Notes under the pieces: generated by a model | Told to the model about the DNA's origin: nothing | What the model saw: the letters and a program-made list of their open reading frames with translations, nothing else | Databases searched by the model: none | Translations under genes and position numbers: made by a program | From: Sphingomicrobium sp. | Lineage (GTDB): Bacteria > Pseudomonadota > Alphaproteobacteria > Sphingomonadales > Sphingomonadaceae | Length of the DNA stretch: 64,000 bases | Assembly (NCBI GenBank): GCA_036563485.1 | Contig: DATCMI010000001.1 | Span: 186,001 to 250,000, forward strand | Reading direction: 5' to 3' | In this document: positions 25,886 through 35,607 of the stretch, piece by piece | Layout: each line of letters opens with the position of its first letter | Position numbering within the stretch: position 1 is the stretch's first letter

Positions 25886-26365
25886 ATGAAGGCGCTGATG
25901 AAGACGACCAAGTCGGCAAAGCCGGCCGAGGTCGAGAAGAAGTGGCATCTGATCGATGCCGACGGCCTGGTGGTCGGTCGCGTCGCGACGATCATCGCCA
26001 ACCTGCTGCGCGGCAAGCACAAGCCGAGCTTCACGCCGCACGTCGATTGCGGCGATCACGTCGTCGTCATCAACGCCGACAAGGTGCGCTTCACTGGCCG
26101 CAAGCTCGACCAGAAGACGTACTACAAGCACACCGGCTATGCTGGCGGCCTCAAGGAAATCACCGCGGGCAAGGTGCTCGACGGCCGGTTCCCCGAGCGC
26201 GTGCTCGAAAAGGCGGTTGAGCGCATGATCCCGCGCGGCCCGCTCGGCCGCGAGCAGATGCGCAGCCTGCACCTCTACAACGGCACCGAGCATCCGCATG
26301 CCGGCCAGAACCCCGAAGTCCTCGACGTCGCGTCGATGAACCGCAAGAACAAGGTGGGCGCCTAA
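25886..26365 (+). CDS. rplM: 50S ribosomal protein L13
   Basis: 159 residues from ATG at 25886, preceded by AAGAGG; the frame stays open upstream but is non-conserved. Core uL13 signatures: [53 protein letters not shown] and [20 protein letters not shown] short lysine-rich N-terminal extension ([17 protein letters not shown]) is typical of sphingomonads. Its stop overlaps the rpsI start (TAATG), the near-universal L13-S9 pair. Confidence 0.98.
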   Translation: MKALMKTTKSAKPAEVEKKWHLIDADGLVVGRVATIIANLLRGKHKPSFTPHVDCGDHVVVINADKVRFTGRKLDQKTYYKHTGYAGGLKEITAGKVLDGRFPERVLEKAVERMIPRGPLGREQMRSLHLYNGTEHPHAGQNPEVLDVASMNRKNKVGA

Positions 26366-26943
26366 TGTCCGACAATCGTGAATCCATTGCCGACCAGCTG
26401 AGCGCGGGCACGGCGCCCGCCCCGGCGGCCCCGGCTCCAGACGCTCCGGCCGCTGCCGCGGGTGACAATGCCGACGCCGTCGCCGGCGACGATAATGGCG
26501 TCTCCACGCAGGGTCCGCAGATCGAGGCCGTCCTTCGCGAGCAGCAGCTCGACAAATACGGCCGCGCTTATGCGACCGGCCGCCGCAAGGACGCCATCGC
26601 GCGCGTCTGGCTGAAGCCGGGCTCGGGCAAGATCACCATCAACGGCCGCGAGCAGGAAGTCTATTTCGCCCGCCCGACGCTTCGTCTCGTCATCAACCAG
26701 CCGTTCGGTATTACCGACCGCGCTGGCCAGTATGACGTCGTCGCGACCGTCGTCGGCGGTGGTCTGTCGGGCCAGGCCGGCGCCGTCCTGCACGGCATTG
26801 CCCAGGCGCTGACCCGCTACGAGCCGGCGCTGCGGACGACGGTCAAGCAGGCCGGTTTCCTGACCCGCGACCCGCGCGTCGTCGAGCGCAAGAAGTACGG
26901 CCGCGCCAAGGCCCGCCGCAGCTTCCAGTTCTCGAAGCGCTAA
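26365..26943 (+). CDS. rpsI: 30S ribosomal protein S9 with Ala/Pro-rich N-terminal extension
   Basis: 192 residues against about 130 for a typical uS9. The core begins near residue 63 ([21 protein letters not shown]) and ends with the conserved [17 protein letters not shown], whose C-terminal SKR tail contacts P-site tRNA. The first 60 residues are disordered, rich in Ala, Pro and Asp. The long start is supported by the TAATG overlap with rplM. A terminator follows. Confidence 0.97.
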   Translation: MSDNRESIADQLSAGTAPAPAAPAPDAPAAAAGDNADAVAGDDNGVSTQGPQIEAVLREQQLDKYGRAYATGRRKDAIARVWLKPGSGKITINGREQEVYFARPTLRLVINQPFGITDRAGQYDVVATVVGGGLSGQAGAVLHGIAQALTRYEPALRTTVKQAGFLTRDPRVVERKKYGRAKARRSFQFSKR

Positions 26944-26963
26944 GCGAAAGCTCAGTTCGTTAC

Positions 26964-27000
26964 GCGAGGGGCGGTCCGGACATCCGGGCCGCCCTTTCGC
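26964..27000 (+). terminator. Terminator of the rplM-rpsI operon
   Basis: GGGCGGTCCGG (26969-26979) pairs with CCGGGCCGCCC (26984-26994) around ACAT, 11 pairs with one G-T, followed by TTTCGC. The outer GCGA/TCGC bases extend the stem. The T-run is short. Confidence 0.75.
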
Positions 27001-27064
27001 ATTTCGGGGAGCGCGAACCGGCAACCGAGTTGCATCGCCCTCCAGGCGTCGGCATGGGCGCGCC

Positions 27065-27751
27065 ATGCTCAAGGTCGGCAACCTATTCTTCCCGGACGGG
27101 GAAACGCACTTCACCTCGCTTGGCGATCAGGTCCTCAAATATGGGAAGTACGACCGCCTCGCCGCCTACAAATATGTGAAGGACTGGCGGCTCGCGATCG
27201 ACATCGGCGCCAATGTCGGGATCTTCTCGTGGGACTTCTCGCACCGCTTCAAGAAAGTGCTGGCGTTCGAACCGATGCCGGCCACGCGCGAATGCCTTGA
27301 GCAGAATGTCCGCAAGAACGTCCGCGTCATGCCCTATGCCTTGAGCGATGCGCCGGCGACCCTCGAAATGTATCAGACCGACACTTCAGGCGCGTCCTTC
27401 GTGACCAGCCATCCCGGCGTCGCCGTGCCGTTCGGCGACCTCGACCCCGGCAAGGTCGTCAAGGTGAAGGCGCGCACGCTCGACAGCTTCACCTTCGAAG
27501 CCGTCGACCTCATCAAGATCGACATCCAGGGCGCCGAATATCCGGCACTGCTCGGCGCCCGCGAGACGATCCTGCGCCACCGGCCCGTGCTCATGGTCGA
27601 GGAGAAAGCCGCGAGCATCGACAAGGTCGGCCCGGAGGTGCACGCCGCCCAGGCCGAGGCGATCGCGAGGACGGCCGACCTGCTCCGCTCCTACGGAATG
27701 ACGCCCAAGGAGAAAGCCCAGTCCGACCGGATCTACGTATTCGACGACTGA
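27065..27751 (+). CDS. FkbM-family methyltransferase
   Basis: 228 residues. SAM motif I is LAIDIGANVGIFSWDFS and post-I acidic residue in KVLAFEPMP; LDSFTFEAVDLIKIDIQGAEYPALLG is the FkbM signature (PF05050). Such enzymes O-methylate sugars or polyketides; in alphaproteobacteria many act on surface polysaccharide or lipid glycans. No signal peptide. It stands alone between rpsI and trmL, and its 3' end overlaps the trmL 3' end by 19 bases on the opposite strand. Substrate unknown. Confidence 0.85.
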   Translation: MLKVGNLFFPDGETHFTSLGDQVLKYGKYDRLAAYKYVKDWRLAIDIGANVGIFSWDFSHRFKKVLAFEPMPATRECLEQNVRKNVRVMPYALSDAPATLEMYQTDTSGASFVTSHPGVAVPFGDLDPGKVVKVKARTLDSFTFEAVDLIKIDIQGAEYPALLGARETILRHRPVLMVEEKAASIDKVGPEVHAAQAEAIARTADLLRSYGMTPKEKAQSDRIYVFDD

Positions 27752-28200
27752 TGGGGCAGCTGCCCGGTCTGGCGTAGCGCCTCGCCAAGCGCCAGCGCCG
27801 CGGCAGTCGCGACGTTCAATGACCGCACCTCGGCGCGGATCGGCACCCGCACCTTTTCGTCGCAGGCATCGGCGATCTTTTGCGGCACGCCGGCGCTTTC
27901 CTTGCCGAACAGCAGGACGTCGTCACGGTCGAACAGAAAGTCATAGGCCGATCGCTGGCTCTTGGTCGTGAACAGCACCAGCCGCTTGCCACCGATCGAC
28001 TGCCGAAAGGCGGCGAAGTCCGGATGCCGGACGACAGTGACGTGGTCGATATAGTCCATCGCGGTCCGCCGCACCCGGCGATCGTCCCAAGCGAAGCCCA
28101 TCGGCTCGATGAGGTCCACGGCGACGCCCATGCAGGCCGCCAGCCGCATCACGGTGCCGACGTTGCCGGCGATCTCAGGCTCGAACATCGCGAGGCGCAT
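27733..28200 (-). CDS. trmL: tRNA (cytidine/uridine-34 2'-O)-methyltransferase TrmL
   Basis: 155 residues, SPOUT (trefoil-knot) family. EPEIAGNVGTVMRLAACMG at the N-terminus, LLFGKESAGVPQKI and VRSLNVATAAALALGEALRQ at the C-terminus are the three SPOUT motifs in TrmL order, and the length is right for this minimal family. It methylates the wobble nucleotide ribose of tRNA-Leu isoacceptors. It overlaps the convergent FkbM gene by 19 bases. Confidence 0.94.
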   Translation of the reverse strand: MRLAMFEPEIAGNVGTVMRLAACMGVAVDLIEPMGFAWDDRRVRRTAMDYIDHVTVVRHPDFAAFRQSIGGKRLVLFTTKSQRSAYDFLFDRDDVLLFGKESAGVPQKIADACDEKVRVPIRAEVRSLNVATAAALALGEALRQTGQLPHQSSNT

Positions 28201-28247
28201 GGCGGCACCGCTAGCGCAGCGCCGCCCCTTCGCGCCACCCGCGGGTC

Positions 28248-28745
28248 TCAGGCAGCGAGTTGCGGCAACAATTCCTCGAGCTGGTCGAGCTGCTGCGGCA
28301 GGCCGGCAGCCGCGCCCTGCATCGCTTCTTCGAGCGCGTCGCTGTTCGGATAGGTTTCGTGGAAGGTCAGCAGGGTCTTGCCGCCGACATCCTGGAAGGT
28401 GACGGTCGTGACCGCGCCGTCCGCCTCTTCCTCATTGGTCGAGACGATCCGCTCATTGGGGACGACTTCGATATATTTGCCGTAGAAGGCCATGGTCTGC
28501 CCGCCGGCGCCGAACTCCAGCCGGTACGTACCGCCCGTGCGCACGTCCATCTCGCATGCGACCAGCGTCCTCGGCGCACCCTTGGGCACCCACCATTGAC
28601 GGAACAGCTCGGCCTCGCTCCAGGCCCTGAACACCAAATGCGCGGGCGCGTCGAAGGTGCGGGTCACGACCAGCTCCCGGTCGCCTTTGCGTTCGATCGC
28701 GGTGCGGTTTTGCGCCGCCTCCTGGTTAGTCGCCTGCTGGTCCAT
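28248..28745 (-). CDS. SRPBCC/AHSA1-domain protein
   Basis: 165 residues. Begins with a short polar N-terminus, then the Bet v 1-like fold: LVVTRTFDAPAHLVFRAWSE, FRQWWVPKGAPRTLV, ETYPNSDALEEAM (AHSA1-like, PF08327). Such proteins bind hydrophobic ligands or assist regulators; no enzyme activity can be assigned. Its start overlaps the end of the ArsR-type regulator gene by 20 bases, the standard pairing for this family. Confidence 0.88.
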   Translation of the reverse strand: MDQQATNQEAAQNRTAIERKGDRELVVTRTFDAPAHLVFRAWSEAELFRQWWVPKGAPRTLVACEMDVRTGGTYRLEFGAGGQTMAFYGKYIEVVPNERIVSTNEEEADGAVTTVTFQDVGGKTLLTFHETYPNSDALEEAMQGAAAGLPQQLDQLEELLPQLAA

Positions 28746-29085
28746 CTCTTTCCTCCTGTTTCATGTCGTTGAGAAGCTCGTCGAGGGCATCGAACCGCGC
28801 CTCGAAAAGCTTGCGATAGTCTTCGATCCACTGCGCTTCGGCCTCGAGGGACCCGTGCCCGAGCTTGCATGTCCGCACGCGCCCGACCTTCTTCGTCGTG
28901 ACCAGCCCTGCCCGCTCGAGCACGGCGACGTGCTTCTTCATGCCCGTCAGCGTCATGTGGAACTTGTCGGCCAGGCTGGAAATCGAGGCGTCGGCCCGGC
29001 CGAGCTGCTCGAGCACGCCGCGCCGCGTCGCATCGGACAGCGCCGCGAAGGAGAGATCGAGAGCGGGACTCGCATACTGAACCAT
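28726..29085 (-). CDS. ArsR-family winged-helix regulator
   Basis: 119 residues from ATG at 29085 (MVQYASPALDLSFAALSDAT); an upstream extension to 29157 is not conserved. HTH: ISSLADKFHMTLTGMKKHVAVLERAGLV, with TRRGVLEQLG at the start of the domain. There are no ArsR-type metal cysteines, so the ligand is probably organic. It is co-transcribed with the AHSA1 protein it overlaps and probably represses its own operon through the palindrome spanning its first codons. Confidence 0.92.
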   Translation of the reverse strand: MVQYASPALDLSFAALSDATRRGVLEQLGRADASISSLADKFHMTLTGMKKHVAVLERAGLVTTKKVGRVRTCKLGHGSLEAEAQWIEDYRKLFEARFDALDELLNDMKQEERDGPAGD

Positions 29086-29097
29086 ATAGTTCAGTAT
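29074..29097. promoter_or_regulatory. 24-base perfect palindrome over the ArsR-gene start
   Basis: Arms ATACTGAAC (29074-29082) and GTTCAGTAT (29089-29097) are exact inverse complements separated by CATATA. On the minus strand the right half precedes the ATG and the left half encodes the residues V-Q-Y after the initiator Met, so the operator, if it is one, includes the start codon. A dimeric ArsR-type protein bound there would block initiation of both transcription and translation. Confidence 0.6.
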
Positions 29098-29165
29098 TGG
29101 CAGGCTCCCGGCATGGACGCAAGAGGCCCTTTCCTGCCGCTTCCTTCTATGGTCCACTCGCCCCT

Positions 29166-30469
29166 ATGATCAGCCGCCTTCACCAACTCATCCGCTCGCC
29201 CGCCGCCCGCCGTCGGGCTGCTGCAATCGCTGCTTTTCACGCGCTCGCCCTGGCCGCCTCACCGGCCGCTGCGGACCCGCTCCTGCTGCGGCCGGCGCGC
29301 GTATTCGACGGCGTCGACCCGAGGCCGCACGAAGGCTGGCAGGTGCTGGTCGACGGCGACAAGATCGTGGCCACAGGACCGAACCTCGCGCCCCCTGCGG
29401 GTGCCAGGATCATCGACCTTCCCGGCACGACGCTGATGCCCGGCATGATCGAGGGCCATTCGCACCTGTTCCTCCACCCCTATGACGAGACGCTTTGGGA
29501 TGATCAGGTTCTGCACGAGCCGCTTGCCCTGCGCACGGCGCGCGCGGTCGTTCAGGCGCAACGGACGCTGAAAGCCGGCTTCACTACGGAGCGGGACCTT
29601 GGCACCGAGGGTGCGGGTTTCGCGGATGTCGGCTTGGAACAGGCGATCGACGAAGGCATCGTCCCGGGGCCGCGCCTGCTCGTCGCAACCAGGGCGATCG
29701 TCGCTCGCGGAGCTTACGGCCCCAAGGGCTTCGAGCCGGGTGTTGAGGTGCCGCAAGGCGCGCAGGAAGTCAGCGGCGTCGAGGAGACCGTTCGCGCCGT
29801 TCGCGACCAGATCGCCGCCGGCGCCGACCTCGTGAAATTTTATGCCGACTATCGCCACGGCAAAGGCGAGCCGAGCCGCCCGACATTATCGCAGGCGGAG
29901 CTCGACGCCGGCGTCGCCGCGGCCCATGACGCGGGCCGCGAGGTCGCCGTTCACGCCAGCACGCCCGAGGGCATGATGCGGGCAGTCCGCGCCGGCGCCG
30001 ACACCATTGAGCACGGCTATGGCGGCACCGCGGAAGTGTTCAAGGCAATGGCCGCAAGACGGATCGCACTTTGCCCTACCCTCGCCGCCTCGGAGTCCAC
30101 TGCCCGCTACTTCGCCAAGTGGAACGGCCAGGAGCCGGCGCCTGAAAGCGTCCAGCAGAACCGCCGCGCCTTTCGCGCCGCGATGCAGGCAGGCGTGCCC
30201 ATCTGCATGGGCGGCGACGTCGGCGTTTATACGCACGGCAAGAACTGGCTCGAGATGGAGGCCATGCAGCGCGCCGGAATGCCCGCCGCCCAGGTGCTGA
30301 TCGCCGCCACCTCCGGCAATGCGCGCATCTTCAAGCTCAAGGACCGCGGCGCCGTCCGCCCGGGCCTCCTCGCCGACCTTGTCGCCGTGGACGGTGATCC
30401 GACGCACGACATCTCGGCCGTGCGCCAGGTCCGCCTCGTGGTCAAAGGGGGGAAGCTGGTCGTCGCGCC

Positions 30470-30473
<4 letters not shown>
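29166..30473 (+). CDS. Exported metal-dependent amidohydrolase
   Basis: 435 residues from ATG at 29166 ([10 protein letters not shown]); a signal peptide to about residue 37 (ALAASPAAA) suggests periplasmic export. Amidohydrolase-superfamily TIM barrel: GHSH (H98, H100), carboxylated-lysine candidate in [27 protein letters not shown] and the final Asp in [12 protein letters not shown]. The imidazolonepropionase/prolidase-like subgroup of this family hydrolyses peptides or lactones. Its stop overlaps the convergent aldo/keto reductase stop. The first codons contain a copy of a 33-base element also found before priA. Confidence 0.88.
29212..29244. repeat. Third copy of the 33-base element, inside a signal-peptide sequence
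   Basis: Shares GGGCTGCTGCAATCGCTGC (19 identical bases) and most of the following TTTC-x-CGC with the copies before priA. Here it encodes part of the amidohydrolase signal peptide. Confidence 0.5.
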
Positions 30474-31465
<992 letters not shown>

Positions 31466-31504
31466 CCTTGTTCCTCCTTTTAGCTGCCGAGCCGCCGCCG
31501 CAGA

Positions 31505-33055
31505 TCAATCCATGGCCACATGGGGCGCGCCGCCGGCCTGCCCGCCACGCTTCATCAGCAGCAGCAGCGGAAGCACGGCGAACGTCACGATCATCATCAG
31601 CTTGAAGTCGTCGAGATAAGCGATGAACAAGGCCTGCTTGGTGACGATGCCGTTGATGTAGGCGAGCGCCGCCGGCCCGGCGACCGGCGCGATCGTCTGC
31701 AGCATTTCGGGGTTCGCCGTCGGGATCGTCTGCTGAGTGATGTTCTGGGCAAGGTCCGCGTGGCTGATCTGGGTCATCCGCACCAGCTGCGTGCTGACGA
31801 TCGAAATACCGATCGATCCGCCGATGTTGCGCGACAGGTTGAGCAGCGCGGCGCCGGTGGTCCGCAGCCGCGCCGACAAAGTCTCGAACGCGAGCGTCTG
31901 GAGCGGCACGAAGATCAGGCCGAGGCCGAGGCCCTGGACGATGCCGCTGACGATCACCGGCCGCGCCGGCTGGTCGATCGCAAAACCGGTCATCATGTAG
32001 AGCGACACGCCCATCAGAACGACGCCGATGCCCACGAGAAGCCGCGAGTCCACCTTGCCCGTCAGGCGCCCGGCCAGCAGCATCGAGATGAGCGTCCCGA
32101 CGCCGCGCGGCGCAGTCAGGAAGCCCGACTGGAGCACCGAATAGCCGTACATGTTCTGCAAGAGCGGCGGCAGCAGTGCCAGGCCGGCGAGCAGCAGCAC
32201 GCCGGTCACCACCATGAACAGCAGGCTGGTCGCGAAATTGCGATCGGTGAATAGCTGGCGGTCGAACAAGGGGTTCTTCGCCGTCACCATGTGGACGGTG
32301 AACATCCACGCCGCGCCGATGGCGAGCCCCGCTTCGACGATGATCTCCCAGCTTTCGAACCAGTCCTTCTGCTCGCCGCGGTCCAGGAACATCTGCAGAG
32401 CGCCGAGCGCCAGCGCCAGGAGCGCGAAGCCGAGCATGTCGAAGTTGCGCCGGATCGTCTCCGTCTTGGGCATGTAGCGGAGCATCAGCAAGGTGCAGAC
32501 GATGCCCACCGGCAGGTTGACCAGGAACACCCATCGCCAATTGTAATTGTCGGTTAGCCAGCCGCCGAGCACCGGGCCCAGGATCGGCCCGATCATCACG
32601 CCGCCGCCGAACAGGGCCATCGCCTGGCCGTGCTTTTCCTTCGGGTTGATGTCGAACAGGGTCGCCTGGGCGAGCGGCACGATGAAGGCGCCGCTGACGC
32701 CCTGGAAGGCGCGGAACAGCACCATTTCGGTCAGCGACGTGGCGGTCGCACACAGCACCGAAGCGATGGTGAACCCGACCACGGAGATCAGCAGCAGCCG
32801 CTTGCGTCCGACGCGGTCGGCGAGCCAGCCGCTGATCGGAAGGGCGATTGCCGATGCGACGATATAGCTCGTCAGCACCCAGTTGATCGTGTCCTGGGTC
32901 GCGCTGAGGCTCGCCTGCATGTGCGGCAGCGCCACGTTGGCGATGGTGGTGTCGAGCACCTGCAGCAGCACCGCCATCATCACCCCGATGGTGACGATGA
33001 TCCGCTGCCCCGCAGGAAGCGGGTGCGCTGCGATCTGGCCCGGGACTTCGGCCAT
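31505..33055 (-). CDS. emrB: DHA2-type MFS multidrug exporter (EmrB/QacA)
   Basis: 516 residues from ATG at 33055, 11 bases after the emrA stop; a longer frame is non-conserved. Fourteen predicted helices. Motif A ISGWLADRVGRKRLLL, motif C GPILGPVLGGWL and the helix 1 motif LQVLDTTIANVALPHM with its membrane-embedded Asp are DHA2 signatures. It pairs with the adaptor EmrA and an outer-membrane TolC-type channel (not in this window) to export hydrophobic toxins. Confidence 0.94.
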   Translation of the reverse strand: MAEVPGQIAAHPLPAGQRIIVTIGVMMAVLLQVLDTTIANVALPHMQASLSATQDTINWVLTSYIVASAIALPISGWLADRVGRKRLLLISVVGFTIASVLCATATSLTEMVLFRAFQGVSGAFIVPLAQATLFDINPKEKHGQAMALFGGGVMIGPILGPVLGGWLTDNYNWRWVFLVNLPVGIVCTLLMLRYMPKTETIRRNFDMLGFALLALALGALQMFLDRGEQKDWFESWEIIVEAGLAIGAAWMFTVHMVTAKNPLFDRQLFTDRNFATSLLFMVVTGVLLLAGLALLPPLLQNMYGYSVLQSGFLTAPRGVGTLISMLLAGRLTGKVDSRLLVGIGVVLMGVSLYMMTGFAIDQPARPVIVSGIVQGLGLGLIFVPLQTLAFETLSARLRTTGAALLNLSRNIGGSIGISIVSTQLVRMTQISHADLAQNITQQTIPTANPEMLQTIAPVAGPAALAYINGIVTKQALFIAYLDDFKLMMIVTFAVLPLLLLMKRGGQAGGAPHVAMD

Positions 33056-33066
33056 CGGGCTCGCCG

Positions 33067-34125
33067 CTACTTCTTCGCCGGGTCGAGGAAGATGGTCGCG
33101 TTGACCGACAGGCCGGCGATCATCGGCTTGCTCGGCTTGCCGTCGAACACGATCCGGACCGGTACCCGCTGCGTGACCTTCACCCAATTGCCGTTGGCGT
33201 TCTGCGCCGGAAGCAGCGAGAATTCGCTTCCCGTGCCCGCGCCGATGCTCTGGACATGAGCGTCGAACTCCTGGCCGGGATAAGCGTCGACCTCGATCTT
33301 CGCCTTCTGCCCCGGCACCATCTTGCCGACGTCCTTCTCCTTGAAGTTCGCCTCGACCCAGGCCGCCGTGCTGCGCACCAAGCTCAGCATGCCGACGCCC
33401 GACACTGCCATCTGGCCGATCTGCAGATTGTCGGCATTTTCAACGACGCCATCCATCGGCGCCCGAACTTCAGTCCGCGAAAGGTCGAGCCGCGCCTTGT
33501 CGACCGCCGCCTGGGCCTGGGCGATCGACGGCTGCTCGCCCGGCGCGATCGCGGCGTTCGCATTGGCGGCGCGAGCGCGTGCATCGGCAAGCTGGGTCTC
33601 GGCCGAGCGCACCTCGTTGAGGGCGTCCTCATAATCGGCGCGCGTCGTGAAGCCCTGCTTCAGCAGCGCCTGCTGCCGGCCGAGCGCATTGCGCTTGATC
33701 GCGAGGTTCGCCTGCGCCCCGGTGATGTCGGCGCCGGTGCCGGCCGCCTGCGTCTGCAGCTGCGTCGTCTGCAGCCGCGCGGCAGCAAGCTGGGCCTGCG
33801 CCTGCTCGAGCGCCACCCGATAAGGCGCCGGGTCGATCTTGAAGAGCAGCTGCCCGCGCTTCACCCGGCTGCCATTCTCAACGAAGACCTGCGCGACAGG
33901 CCCATTCACCTGCGGGCTGACGGCGACGATATCCTGCTTCACCTGGGCATTGTCGGTCGCGACCGTCTCGCCGCCGGTCAGCCAATAATAGCCGCCGGCG
34001 AGAAGCAGCAGCACGGGCACGATCAGCATGGCGAACGTCTTCACTGCGCCGCGGCGCTTGCGCTCGACGACGATCGTCTCTTCACTTTCAGTGCCGGTCA
34101 GCGGTTCGCTATTCATCTTGTTCAT
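33067..34125 (-). CDS. emrA: HlyD/EmrA-type membrane fusion protein
   Basis: 352 residues. Cytoplasmic N-terminus, one membrane anchor (about 30-50, FAMLIVPVLLLLAGGYYWL), then barrel-lipoyl-coiled-coil architecture: VSPQVNGPVAQVFVENGSRVKRGQLL is the lipoyl half-motif, followed by long alpha-helical coiled coil (about 105-210) and VRAPMDGVVENADNLQIG as the second half. Periplasmic adaptor for the EmrB-type pump encoded next; its start overlaps the marR stop by 4 bases. Confidence 0.94.
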   Translation of the reverse strand: MNKMNSEPLTGTESEETIVVERKRRGAVKTFAMLIVPVLLLLAGGYYWLTGGETVATDNAQVKQDIVAVSPQVNGPVAQVFVENGSRVKRGQLLFKIDPAPYRVALEQAQAQLAAARLQTTQLQTQAAGTGADITGAQANLAIKRNALGRQQALLKQGFTTRADYEDALNEVRSAETQLADARARAANANAAIAPGEQPSIAQAQAAVDKARLDLSRTEVRAPMDGVVENADNLQIGQMAVSGVGMLSLVRSTAAWVEANFKEKDVGKMVPGQKAKIEVDAYPGQEFDAHVQSIGAGTGSEFSLLPAQNANGNWVKVTQRVPVRIVFDGKPSKPMIAGLSVNATIFLDPAKK

Positions 34126-34565
34126 TCGTTCGACGCCTTGCTGAAAGCCGCATTGCGGCTGACATTTTCACGCACTCGCGCCAGCACCCGGCGCATGGTC
34201 TCGATGTCCTCGCGACCGACGCCCTCAAACGCGTCGCCGGTCATCTCCTCGGCCACGGCGCGCAGTCGCTTGACCAGCGGCTCGGCCTTTTTCGTCACGT
34301 AGAGCCGCCAGGCCCGCCGGTCCGCCGGGTCGGCCCGACGCTCGACCAGCTCGGCCTCGGCAAGCCGGTCGATGATCCGCGACAAGGTGATCGGCTCGAT
34401 GTCGAGCATGTCGGCGAGCTCGATCTGCCGCAGCCCGGGCTGGCGGGTCAGCCGGAACAGCACTTTCCATTGGGCGCGCGTGACTCCCATGCCGGCGGCC
34501 CGCCGGTCGAAAGCTTTGCGCATCGCGTGCGCCGTTTCGGCGATCTCGAAGGGAATGGTTTCCAT
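34122..34565 (-). CDS. MarR-family regulator of the efflux operon
   Basis: 147 residues. Winged helix: RQIELADMLDIEPITLSRIIDRLAEAELVERRADPADRRAW, the DNA-reading helix plus the wing with the DRR motif of MarR. First gene of marR-emrA-emrB-aldo/keto reductase; ATGA overlap with emrA. It probably represses its own promoter, where three interlocking TAAGC half-sites lie (34581-34600), and is released by phenolic or other toxic ligands. Confidence 0.94.
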   Translation of the reverse strand: METIPFEIAETAHAMRKAFDRRAAGMGVTRAQWKVLFRLTRQPGLRQIELADMLDIEPITLSRIIDRLAEAELVERRADPADRRAWRLYVTKKAEPLVKRLRAVAEEMTGDAFEGVGREDIETMRRVLARVRENVSRNAAFSKASNE

Positions 34566-34580
34566 TTGCTACGGATATAG

Positions 34581-34600
34581 TAAGCTTGCTTATATTAAGC
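34581..34600. promoter_or_regulatory. Interlocking inverted repeats upstream of marR
   Basis: TAAGC-TT-GCTTA-TAT-TAAGC: three 5-base half-sites forming two overlapping palindromes, 16 bases upstream of the marR start in an AT-rich 35-base promoter stretch. Fits a MarR operator, possibly for two dimers competing for the middle half-site. Confidence 0.55.
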
Positions 34601-34664
34601 AATGCACAAAGCGCAGCCGAGTTCCTGCTGCCGCGCGTTCCGCACCTGTGAAATGGGGATCGGC

Positions 34665-34738
34665 TGGAGCGGGTAGCGGGAATCGAACCCGCGCGTTCAG
34701 CTTGGGAAGCTGACAGGCTACCATTACATCATACCCGC
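34665..34738 (-). tRNA. tRNA-Gly (anticodon CCC)
   Basis: 71 nucleotides plus encoded CCA. Read leftward it starts GCGGGTA, pairing with TACCCGC. The anticodon stem TCAGC/GCTGA encloses TTCCCAA, giving CCC; the T-loop has GGTTCGAATCC. Confidence 0.96.
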
Positions 34739-34797
34739 GGCGCCGGCGCTCGAATTAGGTGCGCACCCTCGGCCCGTCAACGCCGCCGAGCGTCGGC

Positions 34798-35562
34798 TTA
34801 CAGGCCGCCCATCACCGGGTCGAAGCCGGCCTCGCCCAGCTTGTCGGCCAGCGCTTCGCCGGTCCGCTGCGCAAGGTCTCCGTCTTCCGACCGGATCACG
34901 AAATTCGCGCCATATTTTCCGTCCTTGAAGAACGGATAGCTGCCGATCGCGACCCCGGGGTTCGCTTCCTCGGTCTCGCGCAACAGCTCGGCGACGTCGC
35001 TCTCCGGCGCCCGCGCGCCGACCGTCACCGACACGATCGGCTTCCCGCCCTCGATCTTGCCGGTGAGCCCATGGAGCATCGCCGCGGCAATCCCCGGCAC
35101 GCCGGCAAGGATGAAGACATTCTCGATCCGCACTCCGGGCGCGCCTGAGCTCGGATTGTCGATCAGCTCCGCACCTTCCGGCACCCGCGCCATCCTCAGA
35201 CGCGCTTCGGTCACCCCGCCCGGCCGGTCCTTGTACCAGCCCTCGAGGATCGCACGCGCTTCCGGGTGGATGACCACAGGCACGCCGAAAGCCGCGGCGA
35301 TCGCATCGATGGTGATGTCATCATGGGTGGGCCCGATGCCGCCTGTCGTGAACAGATAGTCGTAAGTGGTGCGAAGCGTGTTCACCGCATCGCCGATCCG
35401 CTCCGTCACGTCCGGCACCACGCGAACTTCGGCAAGCCGGATCCCTTGCTCGTTCAGCCAGGTCGCGACCTGCGCGATATTCTTGTCCTGGGTCCGCCCC
35501 GACAGGATCTCGTCGCCGATCACCAGCAGCGCCGCAGTCCAGCTTTTCGATTCTGCGCTCAC
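34798..35562 (-). CDS. Competence/damage-inducible CinA-like molybdopterin-binding domain protein
   Basis: 254 residues. MoCF_biosynth fold: VIGDEILSGRTQDKNIAQVATWL and DYLFTTGGIGPTHDDITIDAIAAAF are the CinA N-domain signatures, and GVPGIAAAML follows. The C-terminal nicotinamide-nucleotide amidase domain of full CinA (about 400 residues) is absent; stand-alone N-domains are common in alphaproteobacteria and may hydrolyse ADP-ribose. Divergent from map. Confidence 0.88.
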   Translation of the reverse strand: MSAESKSWTAALLVIGDEILSGRTQDKNIAQVATWLNEQGIRLAEVRVVPDVTERIGDAVNTLRTTYDYLFTTGGIGPTHDDITIDAIAAAFGVPVVIHPEARAILEGWYKDRPGGVTEARLRMARVPEGAELIDNPSSGAPGVRIENVFILAGVPGIAAAMLHGLTGKIEGGKPIVSVTVGARAPESDVAELLRETEEANPGVAIGSYPFFKDGKYGANFVIRSEDGDLAQRTGEALADKLGEAGFDPVMGGL

Positions 35563-35607
35563 GGGACCTCCGGTGACATCGCGGGCGGGAATGCCTATCT
35601 ATGGCGC

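Noticed and set aside
28726-29157. N-terminally extended start for the ArsR-type gene (29157)
   Set aside because: The extension is non-conserved; MVQY at 29085 is the family start.
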